From positions 96,279-160,278 of the forward strand of contig CALXUG010000004.1 in NCBI GenBank assembly GCA_944391625.1: a stretch of 64,000 nt of DNA. Reading direction: 5' to 3'. Positions within the stretch are counted from its first letter, which is position 1. The number at the start of each line of letters is the position of its first letter. The notes under the pieces are model-generated. The model saw only the letters and a program-made list of their open reading frames with translations, had not been told where the DNA came from and made no database searches. Shown piece after piece: positions 38,113-47,526 of the stretch. The stretch comes from an uncultured Clostridia bacterium. GTDB lineage: Bacteria > Bacillota > Peptococcia > Peptococcales > Peptococcaceae. Position numbers and translations under genes: made by a program.

Positions 38113-41100
38113 ATGCCATTAAGAGCGGATATTAAAAAAGTACTGGTAATTGGTTCTGGTCCAATTGTAATTGGTCAGGCTGCTGAATTTGACTATGCAG
38201 GTACACAGGCGTGCCGTGCTTTAAAAGAAGAAGGTCTGGAAGTTGTTCTGGTGAACTCCAATCCGGCTACCATTATGACCGATAAAGCCATGGCAGATAA
38301 AATTTATATTGAACCTCTGAATCTGGATGTTGTAAAACGCATCATTGAAATGGAACAGCCGGACAGCGTGTTGTCTACTTTGGGTGGACAGACTGGTCTG
38401 ACCTTATCTATGCAGCTGGCGAAGGAAGGCTTTTTGGAAGCCCATAATGTAAAATTGCTGGGTGCCAATCCGGAAACCATTGATAAGGCCGAAGACCGTC
38501 AGATTTTTAAAGATACCATGCTGCGTATCGGCGAGCCTTGCATCCCGTCTAAAGTAGTGGAAACAGTAGAGGATGCGTTGGCTTATGCAGAAGAAATCCA
38601 ATATCCGGTTATTGTACGTCCGGCGTTTACACTGGGCGGCTCCGGCGGCGGAATTGCCTACAATCCGGAAGAATTGCACGAAATTGCCGAAAACGGTTTG
38701 CGGTTATCTCCGATTACCCAGGTATTGATTGAAAAAAATATTTCCGGTTGGAAAGAGATTGAATTTGAAGTAATTCGCGACTCCAACAGCAACATTATTA
38801 CCGTATGCTCCATGGAAAACTTTGACCCGGTTGGCGTGCATACAGGGGACTCCATTGTTGTGGCGCCTGCAGTTACGTTGTCCGATAAAGAATATCAGAT
38901 GCTGCGCAGCGCTGCCTTGAATATTGTGCAGGCATTGGAAGTAGAAGGGGGCTGCAATTGCCAGTTCGCTTTGCATCCAGATAGTTTTGAATATGCAGTC
39001 ATTGAAGTAAATCCTCGTGTATCCCGGTCTTCTGCGCTGGCTTCCAAAGCAACCGGTTATCCAATTGCCAAGGTTGCCACCAAAATTGCTATTGGGTATA
39101 CATTGGATGAAATTGTTAATGCGGTAACCGGCAATACCTATGCTTGTTTTGAACCGGCAATTGACTACATTGTTGTCAAATTCCCAAGATGGCCATTTGA
39201 TAAGTTTGTTTATGCCAAACGGACCCTGGGCACCCAGATGAAAGCCACCGGTGAAGTAATGGCTATCGGCACCAGCTTTGAACAGGCGATGATGAAAGCG
39301 GTTCGTTCCATTGAACTGAAACTGGATACCTTTAACCTGCCCAAACTGCAGATGCTGTCTGACAGCGACGTGGTAAAGCTTTTGAGTCGCTGCGATGACG
39401 AGCGTTCCTTTGTTGTGTATGAAGCCTTAAAACGGAACGTAGAAATTGATCAGATTCATGAAATTACAAAAATTGATAAATGGTTCCTGGCTAAGATGAA
39501 CAATCTGGTAAAAATGGAACGCAAGCTGGTGAAAAAAGAATTAACGCCGGAATTATACTTGGAAGCCAAAAAGATGGGCTTCCTGGATAAAACCATCGAG
39601 CGGCTTTCCGGTGAATCTGTGCCGGAAAAACGGTATGCTTCTTATAAAATGGTAGATACCTGTGCTGCGGAATTCAAAGCAGAAACACCATATTTTTATT
39701 CCACCTTTGACGATGAAAATGAAGCAGCAGAGTTTTTGGAAGAACACCAGAGCGACAAGAAAAAAATTATTGTATTTGGTTCCGGCCCAATCCGTATCGG
39801 GCAGGGGATCGAATTTGACTATTGTTCCGTACACTGCGTATGGGCGCTGAAAGAAGAAGGCTATGAAGCTATCATCATTAATAACAACCCGGAAACAGTA
39901 TCAACCGACTTTGATACTTCTGACCGGCTTTACTTTGATCCATTGACACCGGAGGATGTGGCATCTGTTATTGCCACCGAAAAACCCTGGGGCGCTATTG
40001 TACAGTTTGGCGGTCAGACAGCCATCAGCTTGACCAAATATCTGGAACAAGCAGGCGTTCGTATTTTGGGTACTTCTGCAAAAAGCATTGACGAAGCAGA
40101 AGACAGAGAAAGTTTTGATGAGTTGCTGCAGAAATGTCAGATTCCCCGTCCGGAAGGCAAAACCGTATTCCAGTTGGACGAAGCGCTGAAAGCGGCCAAA
40201 GTGTTGGGTTATCCTGTGTTACTGCGTCCATCCTACGTGCTGGGCGGTCAGAATATGATCATTGCCCACAGTGATGCTGATGTGGAAGAATACATGAATA
40301 TTATTCTGGCAACAGGTATTGAAAATCCGGTGCTGATTGATAAATACATGATGGGCATTGAAGTAGAAGTGGATGCCATCTGTGATGGAACCGATTATTT
40401 AATCCCCGGCATTATGGAGCATATTGAACGGGCCGGGATTCACTCTGGTGACTCCATTTCCGTTTATCCTGCTCAGCGTCTGACCGAGGAAAACAAACAG
40501 ACCATTATTGAATATACAGGCCGTCTGGCAAAAGCGTTGCAGGTAATTGGTCTGGTGAATATTCAGTATGTAATTCACAACGGTGAAGTGTATGTGATTG
40601 AAGTGAATCCGCGTTCTTCCAGAACAGTGCCGTATATCAGTAAAGTAACCAATGTATCTATGGTTGATTTGGCAACCAAAATTATGCTGGGCGCTACCTT
40701 AAAAGGTATGGGCTATGAAACAGGGGTGCATCCGGTTGGTGATTATGTTGCTGTAAAAGTGCCTGTATTCAGTTTTGAAAAGCTGCATTCTGTAGACACC
40801 ATGTTAGGGCCTGAAATGAAATCTACCGGTGAAGTTTTGGGGATTGCCAAAACTTTCGATGAAGCGTTATATAAAGGCTTGATTGCTGCCGGGTATAAGA
40901 TTAAGCATGAAGGCGGCGTGCTGATGTCTGTCAGAGATAAAGATAAAGAAGAAATCTTCCCAATTGCGCAAAAATTGGAAAAAATGGGCTTTAAACTGTA
41001 CGGCACCAAAGGAACAGCTGCTTACTTCAACAATTATGGTCTGCATGTAGAACCAGTAAATAAAATTTCCGAACCGGGTGCTGATAATGTGCTGGATTTA

Positions 41101-41307
41101 CTGGAAAGCGGCAAAGTGGACTATGTGATATCCACTTCATCCAAAGGCCGTCAGCCGATGCGTGAAGGCGTACGAATCCGCCGGAAAGCAGTAGAACGTT
41201 CCATTGCTTGTCTGACTGCGATTGATACAGCAAAAGTATTGGTAGATTGCATTGGTATGAATGAATCCATCCAGGATGTAGACCTAGTTGACATCACTCA
41301 GATATAA
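38113..41307 (+). CDS. carB: Carbamoyl-phosphate synthase large subunit
   Basis: Makes carbamoyl phosphate from bicarbonate, ammonia and two ATP for pyrimidine and arginine synthesis. 1064 residues with two homologous halves, each an ATP-grasp synthetase (IGSGPIVIGQAAEFDYAG; GSGPIRIGQGIEFDYCS), and a C-terminal MGS-type allosteric domain (GTKGTAAYF). The length is typical. Confidence 0.97.
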   Translation: MPLRADIKKVLVIGSGPIVIGQAAEFDYAGTQACRALKEEGLEVVLVNSNPATIMTDKAMADKIYIEPLNLDVVKRIIEMEQPDSVLSTLGGQTGLTLSMQLAKEGFLEAHNVKLLGANPETIDKAEDRQIFKDTMLRIGEPCIPSKVVETVEDALAYAEEIQYPVIVRPAFTLGGSGGGIAYNPEELHEIAENGLRLSPITQVLIEKNISGWKEIEFEVIRDSNSNIITVCSMENFDPVGVHTGDSIVVAPAVTLSDKEYQMLRSAALNIVQALEVEGGCNCQFALHPDSFEYAVIEVNPRVSRSSALASKATGYPIAKVATKIAIGYTLDEIVNAVTGNTYACFEPAIDYIVVKFPRWPFDKFVYAKRTLGTQMKATGEVMAIGTSFEQAMMKAVRSIELKLDTFNLPKLQMLSDSDVVKLLSRCDDERSFVVYEALKRNVEIDQIHEITKIDKWFLAKMNNLVKMERKLVKKELTPELYLEAKKMGFLDKTIERLSGESVPEKRYASYKMVDTCAAEFKAETPYFYSTFDDENEAAEFLEEHQSDKKKIIVFGSGPIRIGQGIEFDYCSVHCVWALKEEGYEAIIINNNPETVSTDFDTSDRLYFDPLTPEDVASVIATEKPWGAIVQFGGQTAISLTKYLEQAGVRILGTSAKSIDEAEDRESFDELLQKCQIPRPEGKTVFQLDEALKAAKVLGYPVLLRPSYVLGGQNMIIAHSDADVEEYMNIILATGIENPVLIDKYMMGIEVEVDAICDGTDYLIPGIMEHIERAGIHSGDSISVYPAQRLTEENKQTIIEYTGRLAKALQVIGLVNIQYVIHNGEVYVIEVNPRSSRTVPYISKVTNVSMVDLATKIMLGATLKGMGYETGVHPVGDYVAVKVPVFSFEKLHSVDTMLGPEMKSTGEVLGIAKTFDEALYKGLIAAGYKIKHEGGVLMSVRDKDKEEIFPIAQKLEKMGFKLYGTKGTAAYFNNYGLHVEPVNKISEPGADNVLDLLESGKVDYVISTSSKGRQPMREGVRIRRKAVERSIACLTAIDTAKVLVDCIGMNESIQDVDLVDITQI

Positions 41308-41424
41308 TTTTCTGATAGGTTCCATTGGATACAATTTGTCCTTGTGTTTTTCTGAAAAACAGGATATGATATATGTGTAATCAATAAAGATAAGTCTGTT
41401 ATGGAAAATAAAGGAGGTAATCGG

Positions 41425-41616
41425 ATGTTTGGATATATTGCTAACATTGGGATTCCTAGTTTGATTTTAATTTTGGTTATCGCTTTGATCATATTCGGAC
41501 CTGGTAAATTACCTGGTGTAGGAAAAGCCCTGGGAGAAAGTGTTCATGGTTTCAAAAAAGGAATTTCCGGTGATGCCGATGACAAAAACGAAGAAAAGAA
41601 AAGCGAAGTTGAATAA
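41425..41616 (+). CDS. tatA: Twin-arginine translocase subunit TatA/TatE
   Basis: Forms the pore part of the Tat export system. 63 residues: one membrane helix (about 9-25), the [15 protein letters not shown] hinge and amphipathic helix, and a charged tail. ATG 41425 follows AAAGGAGG. No tatC is in the window. Confidence 0.92.
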   Translation: MFGYIANIGIPSLILILVIALIIFGPGKLPGVGKALGESVHGFKKGISGDADDKNEEKKSEVE

Positions 41617-41627
41617 ATAACAACGTG

Positions 41628-41660
41628 CTGCTGTCCCAAAGCTGGGGCAGCAGTTTTTTT
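41628..41660 (+). terminator. Terminator after tatA
   Basis: CTGCTGTCCCA (41628-41638) pairs with TGGGGCAGCAG (41643-41653), followed by a run of T. Repeat copy B begins five bases later. Confidence 0.93.
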
Positions 41661-41665
41661 TCCAT

Positions 41666-41681
41666 TGTTTTGTGTGAAACA
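41666..41681. other. Degenerate parS-like site, copy B
   Basis: TGTTTTGTGTGAAACA, three mismatches to parS, 37 bp upstream of the perfect site, as in copy A. Confidence 0.5.
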
Positions 41682-41702
41682 ATTATATTTGGTTAATAAT
41701 GA

Positions 41703-41718
41703 TGTTTCACGTGAAACA
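41703..41718. other. parS site (ParB/Spo0J binding), copy B
   Basis: TGTTTCACGTGAAACA, a perfect palindrome, 11.1 kb from the first site. Both lie at the same place in the repeat. Confidence 0.9.
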
Positions 41719-42289
41719 ATTTTGTTAGCCGCAAATCGGCTAACAAAAATAGGTAATGAAAGGATACCTGCCATAGGGAGATTGTTTGTTGCCTGCCCTC
41801 GTACCCGACCAGAAAAGCGTCGGGCACCGGACATCTGCTTGTCGGTCTGCCTCACTTTGGACTACGTCCAGTTCGGCTAGACAGACTACGCAGCTGTCCG
41901 TTTCAATCTCGACAACGGCAACAAAACATCTCCCTGGGTTGCGCACATAAGGCTGGCCTATCCTTTGCCAAAATTCTGAATTGCGGCGGTCATTTTTGCA
42001 GCCTGTCTAAATCGTGACAGACGAAGTCTGGCTAAGATAGACAGGCAATAAAATGTCTGTCGCACTGAAGGATAGGCAAAGATAGGACAAGCCGACCGGC
42101 ATAATCGTTAGCATGGGCAGAGTGCAAACCAATTGTATACTCCTTGAACGAAGAATTGGCAAAGACAGGGCAGCCGACCACGTAATCTTTCACACGAAGC
42201 AATGGAAATTTTATGCAGTTTTATCAAGTCTTTATTGAAACTGAAAAGTGAGTAACAATAATTATGGGTGATTGTTAGGTGAGAATAAA

Positions 42290-43237
42290 ATGAGTCAGCA
42301 ATTTTATGTAGTTGTCAATCAAGTGCTGGTATTTGCCATTTTAATGTTGATTGGTTTTGGAATGGCCAAAGCAAAAGTATTGACTGCAGATGTGTTGAAT
42401 GGATTGTCCAAATTGATTGTCAAGTTGTTGTTGCCTTGCCTGATTGTGTATCAGATTTTGGGCAATGGAATTACTGTACAGCACTTGATGGCCAATGGAC
42501 GATTTGCAGCGGCACTGCTGCTGCTTTATGCTGTATTGGGGTTGTTGGGCTTTGCCATGGCCGCTTCCAGCGGGCTGCGGCGCAGCGGCAAGGATATGTT
42601 TGCCGTTGCTACAATGTTTTGTAATATTGGATTTATGGGTATTCCTTTGCTTCAGTCTATGTTTCCCGGCAATGGACTGGTCAACATGTATCTATTAATT
42701 TATATGATGTTGGACCAGCTTTTGCTGTGGTCGGTGGGGTTGTCCCTTTGTACCTGGCATGCTAAACGGAAACAGGCCGGCAGCGCTTTGCGCAATTTGC
42801 TAAATCCTATGACAGTGGGGATCGTGCTTGCGCTGACGGTACTGTATTTAGACATTTCGGTGCCTGCGCCATTGTTGGATACCATTCAGGGATTGGGGGA
42901 TTGCAGCCGTTATCTGGCGTTGCTGTATCTGGGTGCATTGTTGGCAACCATGCCTGTATTGTCCATGTTGACCAAACCTTATGTGTATTTTTTAATTGTG
43001 ATTAAGATGACGGTATTGCCGATACTGGTTTATTTTGTTGCCGGATTTTTCTTTGACAGTACCATACAGATGGTGTTGGCTGTCATTGTCAGCCTGCCGC
43101 CGATGGTAGCCAATACCATGATGGCCCGCACCTATGGCGGTGATGAGCGGGTTGCTGCCGAAACCGTCTTTGTCGGCACCATTGCCTGTCTGGGCAGCAT
43201 TCCGTTGGTGCAGTTTCTCATTGCAGTATTGTTCTGA
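42290..43237 (+). CDS. AEC-family membrane transporter
   Basis: Auxin-efflux-carrier family permease, 315 residues with about ten membrane segments in two halves. FAILMLIGFGMAKAKV and LLLPCLIVYQIL at the N terminus are typical. Bacterial members often move small organic acids such as malate; the substrate here is unknown. ATG 42290 follows AGGTGAG. Confidence 0.88.
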   Translation: MSQQFYVVVNQVLVFAILMLIGFGMAKAKVLTADVLNGLSKLIVKLLLPCLIVYQILGNGITVQHLMANGRFAAALLLLYAVLGLLGFAMAASSGLRRSGKDMFAVATMFCNIGFMGIPLLQSMFPGNGLVNMYLLIYMMLDQLLLWSVGLSLCTWHAKRKQAGSALRNLLNPMTVGIVLALTVLYLDISVPAPLLDTIQGLGDCSRYLALLYLGALLATMPVLSMLTKPYVYFLIVIKMTVLPILVYFVAGFFFDSTIQMVLAVIVSLPPMVANTMMARTYGGDERVAAETVFVGTIACLGSIPLVQFLIAVLF

Positions 43238-43308
43238 TTGGTTTTGCAGAGAACAGGCGGTGCTGCTTAGATTGTGGAAATAAATTTGAATTTGCAGGAG
43301 ATGATAGC

Positions 43309-43824
43309 ATGATTGTTTTGATTACCGGCGCCTCTCACACAGGTAAAACTTTGTTGGCGCAAAAACTTCTCGCGCGATATCAGTATCCCTATTTATCTAT
43401 CGACCTCTTAAAAATGGGATTGATTCGCAGCAAACAGACAATGCTCACACCGGAGGACGATGCTGCATTGGAGCAGTATCTCTGGCCCATTCTCAGAGAA
43501 ATCATAAAAACTGCCATTGAAAATGAACAAAATCTTATCATAGAGGGTGCGTATATTCCTTTTGGCTGGGAAAAAGATTTTAGTGAGAAGGCGTTAAAGG
43601 ACATCGTATACTGTTGCCTTGTTATGAGCCAGCGTTATATTATGCAGAACTTTTCTGATATAAAGGAATATGCTGACGTGATTGAGCAGCGCATTGATGA
43701 CAGCTGGTGTACCATAGATACGGTGCTTGCGGAAAACCTGCATTATTTAGAACTATGTGAACAGCATCAGTATCCATATATTTTGATTGATGATGCATAT
43801 GATGTAGATTTTCATTTAGTTTGA
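43309..43824 (+). CDS. P-loop ATP-binding protein, kinase-like
   Basis: 171 residues with a Walker A motif at the start (ITGASHTGKTLLAQKL) and a likely Walker B (NLIIEGAYIPF). The compact size suggests a small-molecule kinase of the AAA_33 or adenylate-kinase type; the substrate is unknown. The gap to the ACT gene is 160 bp, so it is probably a separate transcript. Confidence 0.75.
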   Translation: MIVLITGASHTGKTLLAQKLLARYQYPYLSIDLLKMGLIRSKQTMLTPEDDAALEQYLWPILREIIKTAIENEQNLIIEGAYIPFGWEKDFSEKALKDIVYCCLVMSQRYIMQNFSDIKEYADVIEQRIDDSWCTIDTVLAENLHYLELCEQHQYPYILIDDAYDVDFHLV

Positions 43825-43984
43825 TGATTTTATACCTGTTTTGTACAATGCCTTTTATTTGCTGCTGCCGGCAAAAGCGGTAAGAATTCTTTTTTAGAAC
43901 ATTGTATACAGCAGATATGGGTGATTGCTTTTTGACAAAGGCTATACTATAATAAGAATATTACTATTTGGAGGTTTAAAAATC

Positions 43985-44269
43985 ATGGAAACAAACAAAA
44001 ACCGTGTTGTTGTAACAGTTGTGGGAAAAGATAGAAAAGGTATTATCGCCGCAGTTTCCGGCGCATTATCCGGTTGGGAAGTTAATATTCTGGACATTAG
44101 TCAGACCATTTTGCAAGAGTTCTTTACAATGATTATGATCGTAGATCTTACCGATGCAACCGTCAGCTTTAGTGAATTGCGGGAGCAATTAGGGTTGTTG
44201 GGGCAGAAATATGGCGTGGTTATTTCCTGTCAGCATGAGGAAATTTTCCAGTACATGCACCGTATTTAA
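43985..44269 (+). CDS. ACT-domain protein (UPF0237)
   Basis: 94 residues, one ACT domain (VVTVVGKDRKGIIAAVSGAL) with a C-terminal extension. Such proteins bind amino acids or similar ligands. ATG 43985 follows GGAGG. It lies 15 bp before the DUF711 gene, a common pair in Bacillota. Confidence 0.88.
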   Translation: METNKNRVVVTVVGKDRKGIIAAVSGALSGWEVNILDISQTILQEFFTMIMIVDLTDATVSFSELREQLGLLGQKYGVVISCQHEEIFQYMHRI

Positions 44270-44284
44270 GGAGGAGTTATCACT

Positions 44285-45652
44285 ATGCCAATTTCGATTT
44301 CCAATGAAGAAATTTTAGAAACCATTAATATGATTGAATCGGAAAATCTGGATATCCGTACCATTACCATGGGCATTTCCCTGCGGGATTGCGCCCATAA
44401 TGATATTGATGTGGTTTGCGACCGGATTTATAAAAAGATTACCACCTATGCCAAAGATCTGGTGAAAATCGGGGAGGAAGTGGCCGAGGACTACGGCATT
44501 CCTATCATCAATAAGCGTATTTCCGTTACACCCATTGCCATTGTGGCTGATGCCTGTGATGCGCCTGATTATGTGAAAATTGCAAAAACATTGGATGCAG
44601 CAGCCAAAGAAGTGGGAGTCAACTTTATCGGCGGTTTTTCCGCTTTGGTGCAAAAAGGGATGACCAAAGGGGATGAAAAGCTGATTCGCTCCATTCCGCA
44701 GGCGTTGGCAGAAACCGACTTTGTCTGCGCTTCTGTCAATATTGGTTCCAGCCGTGCCGGCATTAATATGGATGCGGTGCGTTTGATGGGACAGGTGGTA
44801 AAAGAAAGCGCGGATTTAACTGCGGATGATGATGGTTTGGGCAGCGCTAAGCTGGTTGTGTTCTGTAATGCAGTAGAGGATAATCCCTTTATGGCAGGTG
44901 CATTCCACGGTGTCGGCGAACCGGAAGTGGTATTAAACGTAGGTGTCAGCGGACCGGGCGTGGTGCTGAACGCAGTGCGCAAGATACCCAATGCTTCTTT
45001 TGGAGAACTGGCAACTACCATTAAGCATACTGCCTTTAAAGTCACTCGTACCGGGGAATTGGTTGGCCGTGAAGCGGCTCGCCGTTTGGGTGTGCCTTTT
45101 GGTATCGTGGATTTATCTCTGGCGCCTACACCGGCAGTTGGGGATAGTGTAGCCGATATCTTAGAAGCAATGGGTCTGGAACGCTGCGGCACCCACGGCA
45201 CAACAGCAGCATTGGCCATGCTGAACGATGCTGTCAAAAAAGGAGGCGCTATGGCGTCCTCTCATGTGGGCGGTTTGAGCGGCGCATTTATTCCAGTCAG
45301 CGAAGATGCCGGCATGATTCGTGCTGTAGAAGACGGCGCGTTGAGCTTTAATAAACTGGAAGCGATGACTTGCGTTTGTTCCGTGGGCTTGGATATGATT
45401 GCCATTCCGGGGGATACCAGCGCAGAAACCATTGCGGCTATTATTGCCGACGAGGCTGCCATTGGTATGATTAATAAAAAGACAACTGCTGTTCGTGTTA
45501 TTCCGGTAGCAGGTAAGCAAGTAGGCGATACCGTTGTGTTTGGCGGTCTGTTAGGACATGCGCCTATTATGGAAGTCAGCAAATTCAGCGCCGACTCCTT
45601 TGTGGCCAGAGGCGGCCGTATTCCGGCGCCGATTCATTCTTTGAATAACTAA
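44285..45652 (+). CDS. DUF711/UPF0210 family protein (PFL-like)
   Basis: 455 residues, the normal size. Landmarks: [20 protein letters not shown] at the N terminus and [14 protein letters not shown] in the second half. The fold is related to pyruvate formate-lyase-type barrels, but no glycyl-radical signature is seen and the reaction is unknown. The ACT partner upstream probably regulates it. Confidence 0.9.
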   Translation: MPISISNEEILETINMIESENLDIRTITMGISLRDCAHNDIDVVCDRIYKKITTYAKDLVKIGEEVAEDYGIPIINKRISVTPIAIVADACDAPDYVKIAKTLDAAAKEVGVNFIGGFSALVQKGMTKGDEKLIRSIPQALAETDFVCASVNIGSSRAGINMDAVRLMGQVVKESADLTADDDGLGSAKLVVFCNAVEDNPFMAGAFHGVGEPEVVLNVGVSGPGVVLNAVRKIPNASFGELATTIKHTAFKVTRTGELVGREAARRLGVPFGIVDLSLAPTPAVGDSVADILEAMGLERCGTHGTTAALAMLNDAVKKGGAMASSHVGGLSGAFIPVSEDAGMIRAVEDGALSFNKLEAMTCVCSVGLDMIAIPGDTSAETIAAIIADEAAIGMINKKTTAVRVIPVAGKQVGDTVVFGGLLGHAPIMEVSKFSADSFVARGGRIPAPIHSLNN

Positions 45653-45687
45653 TTGCATAACGAAGCAAAATTAATATAGCATGAATA

Positions 45688-45746
45688 AAAACAGGGGACT
45701 GCGATCCATAGTGAGCAATACAGCTATGAAATCAGTTCCCTGTTTT
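45688..45746. terminator. Convergent terminator between DUF711 and the ABC ATPase gene
   Basis: AAAACAGGGGACTG pairs with CAGTTCCCTGTTTT, with AT-rich flanks on both sides. It probably serves both strands. Confidence 0.8.
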
Positions 45747-45790
45747 ATTTTGCTTTGTTTTGTGTCTGTCGGTTTTGAAAAGAAAATGGC

Positions 45791-46585
45791 TCAGGTCAGC
45801 AGCATACGGTCATTGTCAAAGGCTTTATTGCTTTTGCTGGAATAAAGCGCTAATAAATCCTGCAGTGACAGTTGTTCCCGTTCCTTGCCGCTGATATCTA
45901 AAATTAATTTGCCGCTGTCCATCATGATGGTGCGATTGCCGGTTTGCAGCGCTGCGTTTAAATTATGGGTAATCATCATGGTGGTGAGCTGGTGACGGGC
46001 AACGATTTCCTTTGTAATTTGCATAATTTTCTCGGAAGCAGCAGGATCTAAGGCTGCGGTATGTTCATCCAGCAGGAGCAGCTTGGGCGGCACCAGGGTA
46101 CACATCAGCAGAGTAACCACCTGCCGCTGTCCGCCGGATAGAAGCCCCACTTTTGTTTTCATGCGGTCTTCCAGTCCCATTTTATATTGGGCCAGAGATT
46201 CCTGAAACATGGCAGTATCTTTTTTATTTAAGGCAAAATGCAGCGGTCCCCGCTTGCTGCGGGAGTAGGCCAGAGCCAGGTTTTCTTCTATGGTGAGATT
46301 GGGTGCAGTGCCCCGCATAGGATCCTGAAAGACGCGGCCAATAAAAGAAGCGCGCTTATGCTCTGCCATCCAGGTAATGTTTTTGCCGTCCAGCAGAATG
46401 GTACCCTGGTCAGGAAAAAAGTTGCCGCAGATGACATTGAACAATGTTGATTTCCCTGCACCATTGGAGCCAACTACCGTAACAAAATCACCTTTATGAA
46501 TGGTCAGATCTATTTGCTGCAAGGCTTTGTGTTCATTGACCGTTTTGGGAGAAAATGTTTTACAAATTTGTTTCAGCTGCAGCAT
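45791..46585 (-). CDS. ABC transporter ATPase (Trp-type system)
   Basis: Energises import. 264 residues with Walker A (VGSNGAGKST), Q-loop, signature LSGGQRQ, Walker B (LLLLDEHTAALDP) and the switch His. Members of this branch pair with BPD_transp_2 permeases and ABC_sub_bind lipoproteins. It overlaps the permease gene by 26 bp. The tryptophan T-box ahead of the operon supports tryptophan or a related compound as ligand. Confidence 0.9.
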   Translation of the reverse strand: MLQLKQICKTFSPKTVNEHKALQQIDLTIHKGDFVTVVGSNGAGKSTLFNVICGNFFPDQGTILLDGKNITWMAEHKRASFIGRVFQDPMRGTAPNLTIEENLALAYSRSKRGPLHFALNKKDTAMFQESLAQYKMGLEDRMKTKVGLLSGGQRQVVTLLMCTLVPPKLLLLDEHTAALDPAASEKIMQITKEIVARHQLTTMMITHNLNAALQTGNRTIMMDSGKLILDISGKEREQLSLQDLLALYSSKSNKAFDNDRMLLT

Positions 46586-47483
46586 ATGCCTGCGCCTCCT
46601 TTCTGGCAGTCCGCAATGCCAGCGATTTTTTCAGCGCCGGCAGAGCCAGTGCCAATGCTACAATACAGGCTGACACCAATTTTAGTCCATAGGCCGGCAA
46701 AAATGTATATTTGGTTGCCAGCGCGATAATAAAGCGGTAGATGATAGAGCCAACCAACACAGCCAATAAGCTGCCCGATAATGTGCGGCGGTTCAGCAAT
46801 ACCTCACTGATAATTACAGAGGCCAGGCCCACCACCAAAATTCCCACACCGGAATTGATATCGGCAAAGCTTTGGTATTGGGCAATCAGGGCGCCGGTGA
46901 GGGCGATAATGCCATTGCTGAGCGCCAACGCGGACAATTTGGTCTGGTCAACCGGAATGGAGGAGGCTCGAACCATTGCCTCGTTATCTCCGGTGGCGCG
47001 AATGCACAGCCCAGCATGGGTTTTGAAAAACAAGATCAGCAGTATGGTGCAGGCTGCTGTAAATAATAATGCGACAAGCAATTTGACAATATCTTTGTCT
47101 AAAAACGGCAGCAAATTGGAAGCCATTTTAAAAATCGTTGTGCTGTTAATTAAAGATAGATTGGAACTGTTTCCCATTGCCAATAGATTGACCGAATAAA
47201 GACCGCTCATTGTCAAAATACCGGATAAAATAGGATGAATCCCCAGCTTGGTATGCAGCAGTCCTGTGACCATGCCGGCAGCAGCGCCGGCCGGCAGTGC
47301 GGCTGCCAATCCTAACAGCGGATGCCCCTGTATGGTCAGCACTGCGGAGAGCGCCAGCCCCAGCGTAAAGCTGCCCTCTGCTGTTAGGTCCGGTACATTC
47401 ATAATGCGAAAGGTGATATAGATTCCCAATGCCAGCATGCCATATAAGATGCCCAGCTGCAGGGAGCCAAGTAACATTACCAT
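46560..47483 (-). CDS. ABC transporter permease (Trp-type system)
   Basis: 307 residues with about eight to nine membrane segments of the branched-chain-type permease fold. ITFRIMNVPDLTAEGSF near the start is typical of the permease that pairs with ABC_sub_bind proteins. ATG 47483 lies behind GGAG; the frame extends upstream without a ribosome site. It lies between the lipoprotein and ATPase genes. Confidence 0.9.
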   Translation of the reverse strand: MVMLLGSLQLGILYGMLALGIYITFRIMNVPDLTAEGSFTLGLALSAVLTIQGHPLLGLAAALPAGAAAGMVTGLLHTKLGIHPILSGILTMSGLYSVNLLAMGNSSNLSLINSTTIFKMASNLLPFLDKDIVKLLVALLFTAACTILLILFFKTHAGLCIRATGDNEAMVRASSIPVDQTKLSALALSNGIIALTGALIAQYQSFADINSGVGILVVGLASVIISEVLLNRRTLSGSLLAVLVGSIIYRFIIALATKYTFLPAYGLKLVSACIVALALALPALKKSLALRTARKEAQAYAAAETNL

Positions 47484-47526
47484 GATAAAAACTCCTTTCC
47501 TCTGTGTTTTTGTTGCCGTAAGTGTT

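Larger units (their letters stand above)
41666..42216 (+). repeat. parS-carrying structured repeat, copy B
   Basis: About 550 bp matching copy A (30539-31058). The same architecture is present: degenerate parS, 37 bp, perfect parS, an 18-bp closing stem (41776-41793/41917-41934), inner hairpins CCCGAC/GTCGGG and GGACATCTG (41829-41837)/CAGCTGTCC (41891-41899), and a second domain closed by GGCTGGCCTATCCTTTGCC and GGCAAAGATAGGACAAGCC. A hairpin at 42001-42046 (GCCTGTCT...AGATAGACAGGC) replaces an unrelated hairpin in copy A. An extra stem TTAGCCG/CGGCTAA (near 41725-41743) follows parS only here. Confidence 0.9.

Noticed and set aside
41544..41946. Short open frames inside repeat copy B, some reading across tatA
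   Set aside because: One is antisense to tatA and runs through its terminator; the others share the repeat's non-coding pattern.
44569..45237. 222-codon antisense frame in the DUF711 gene
   Set aside because: Shadow of an intact conserved gene, no ribosome site.
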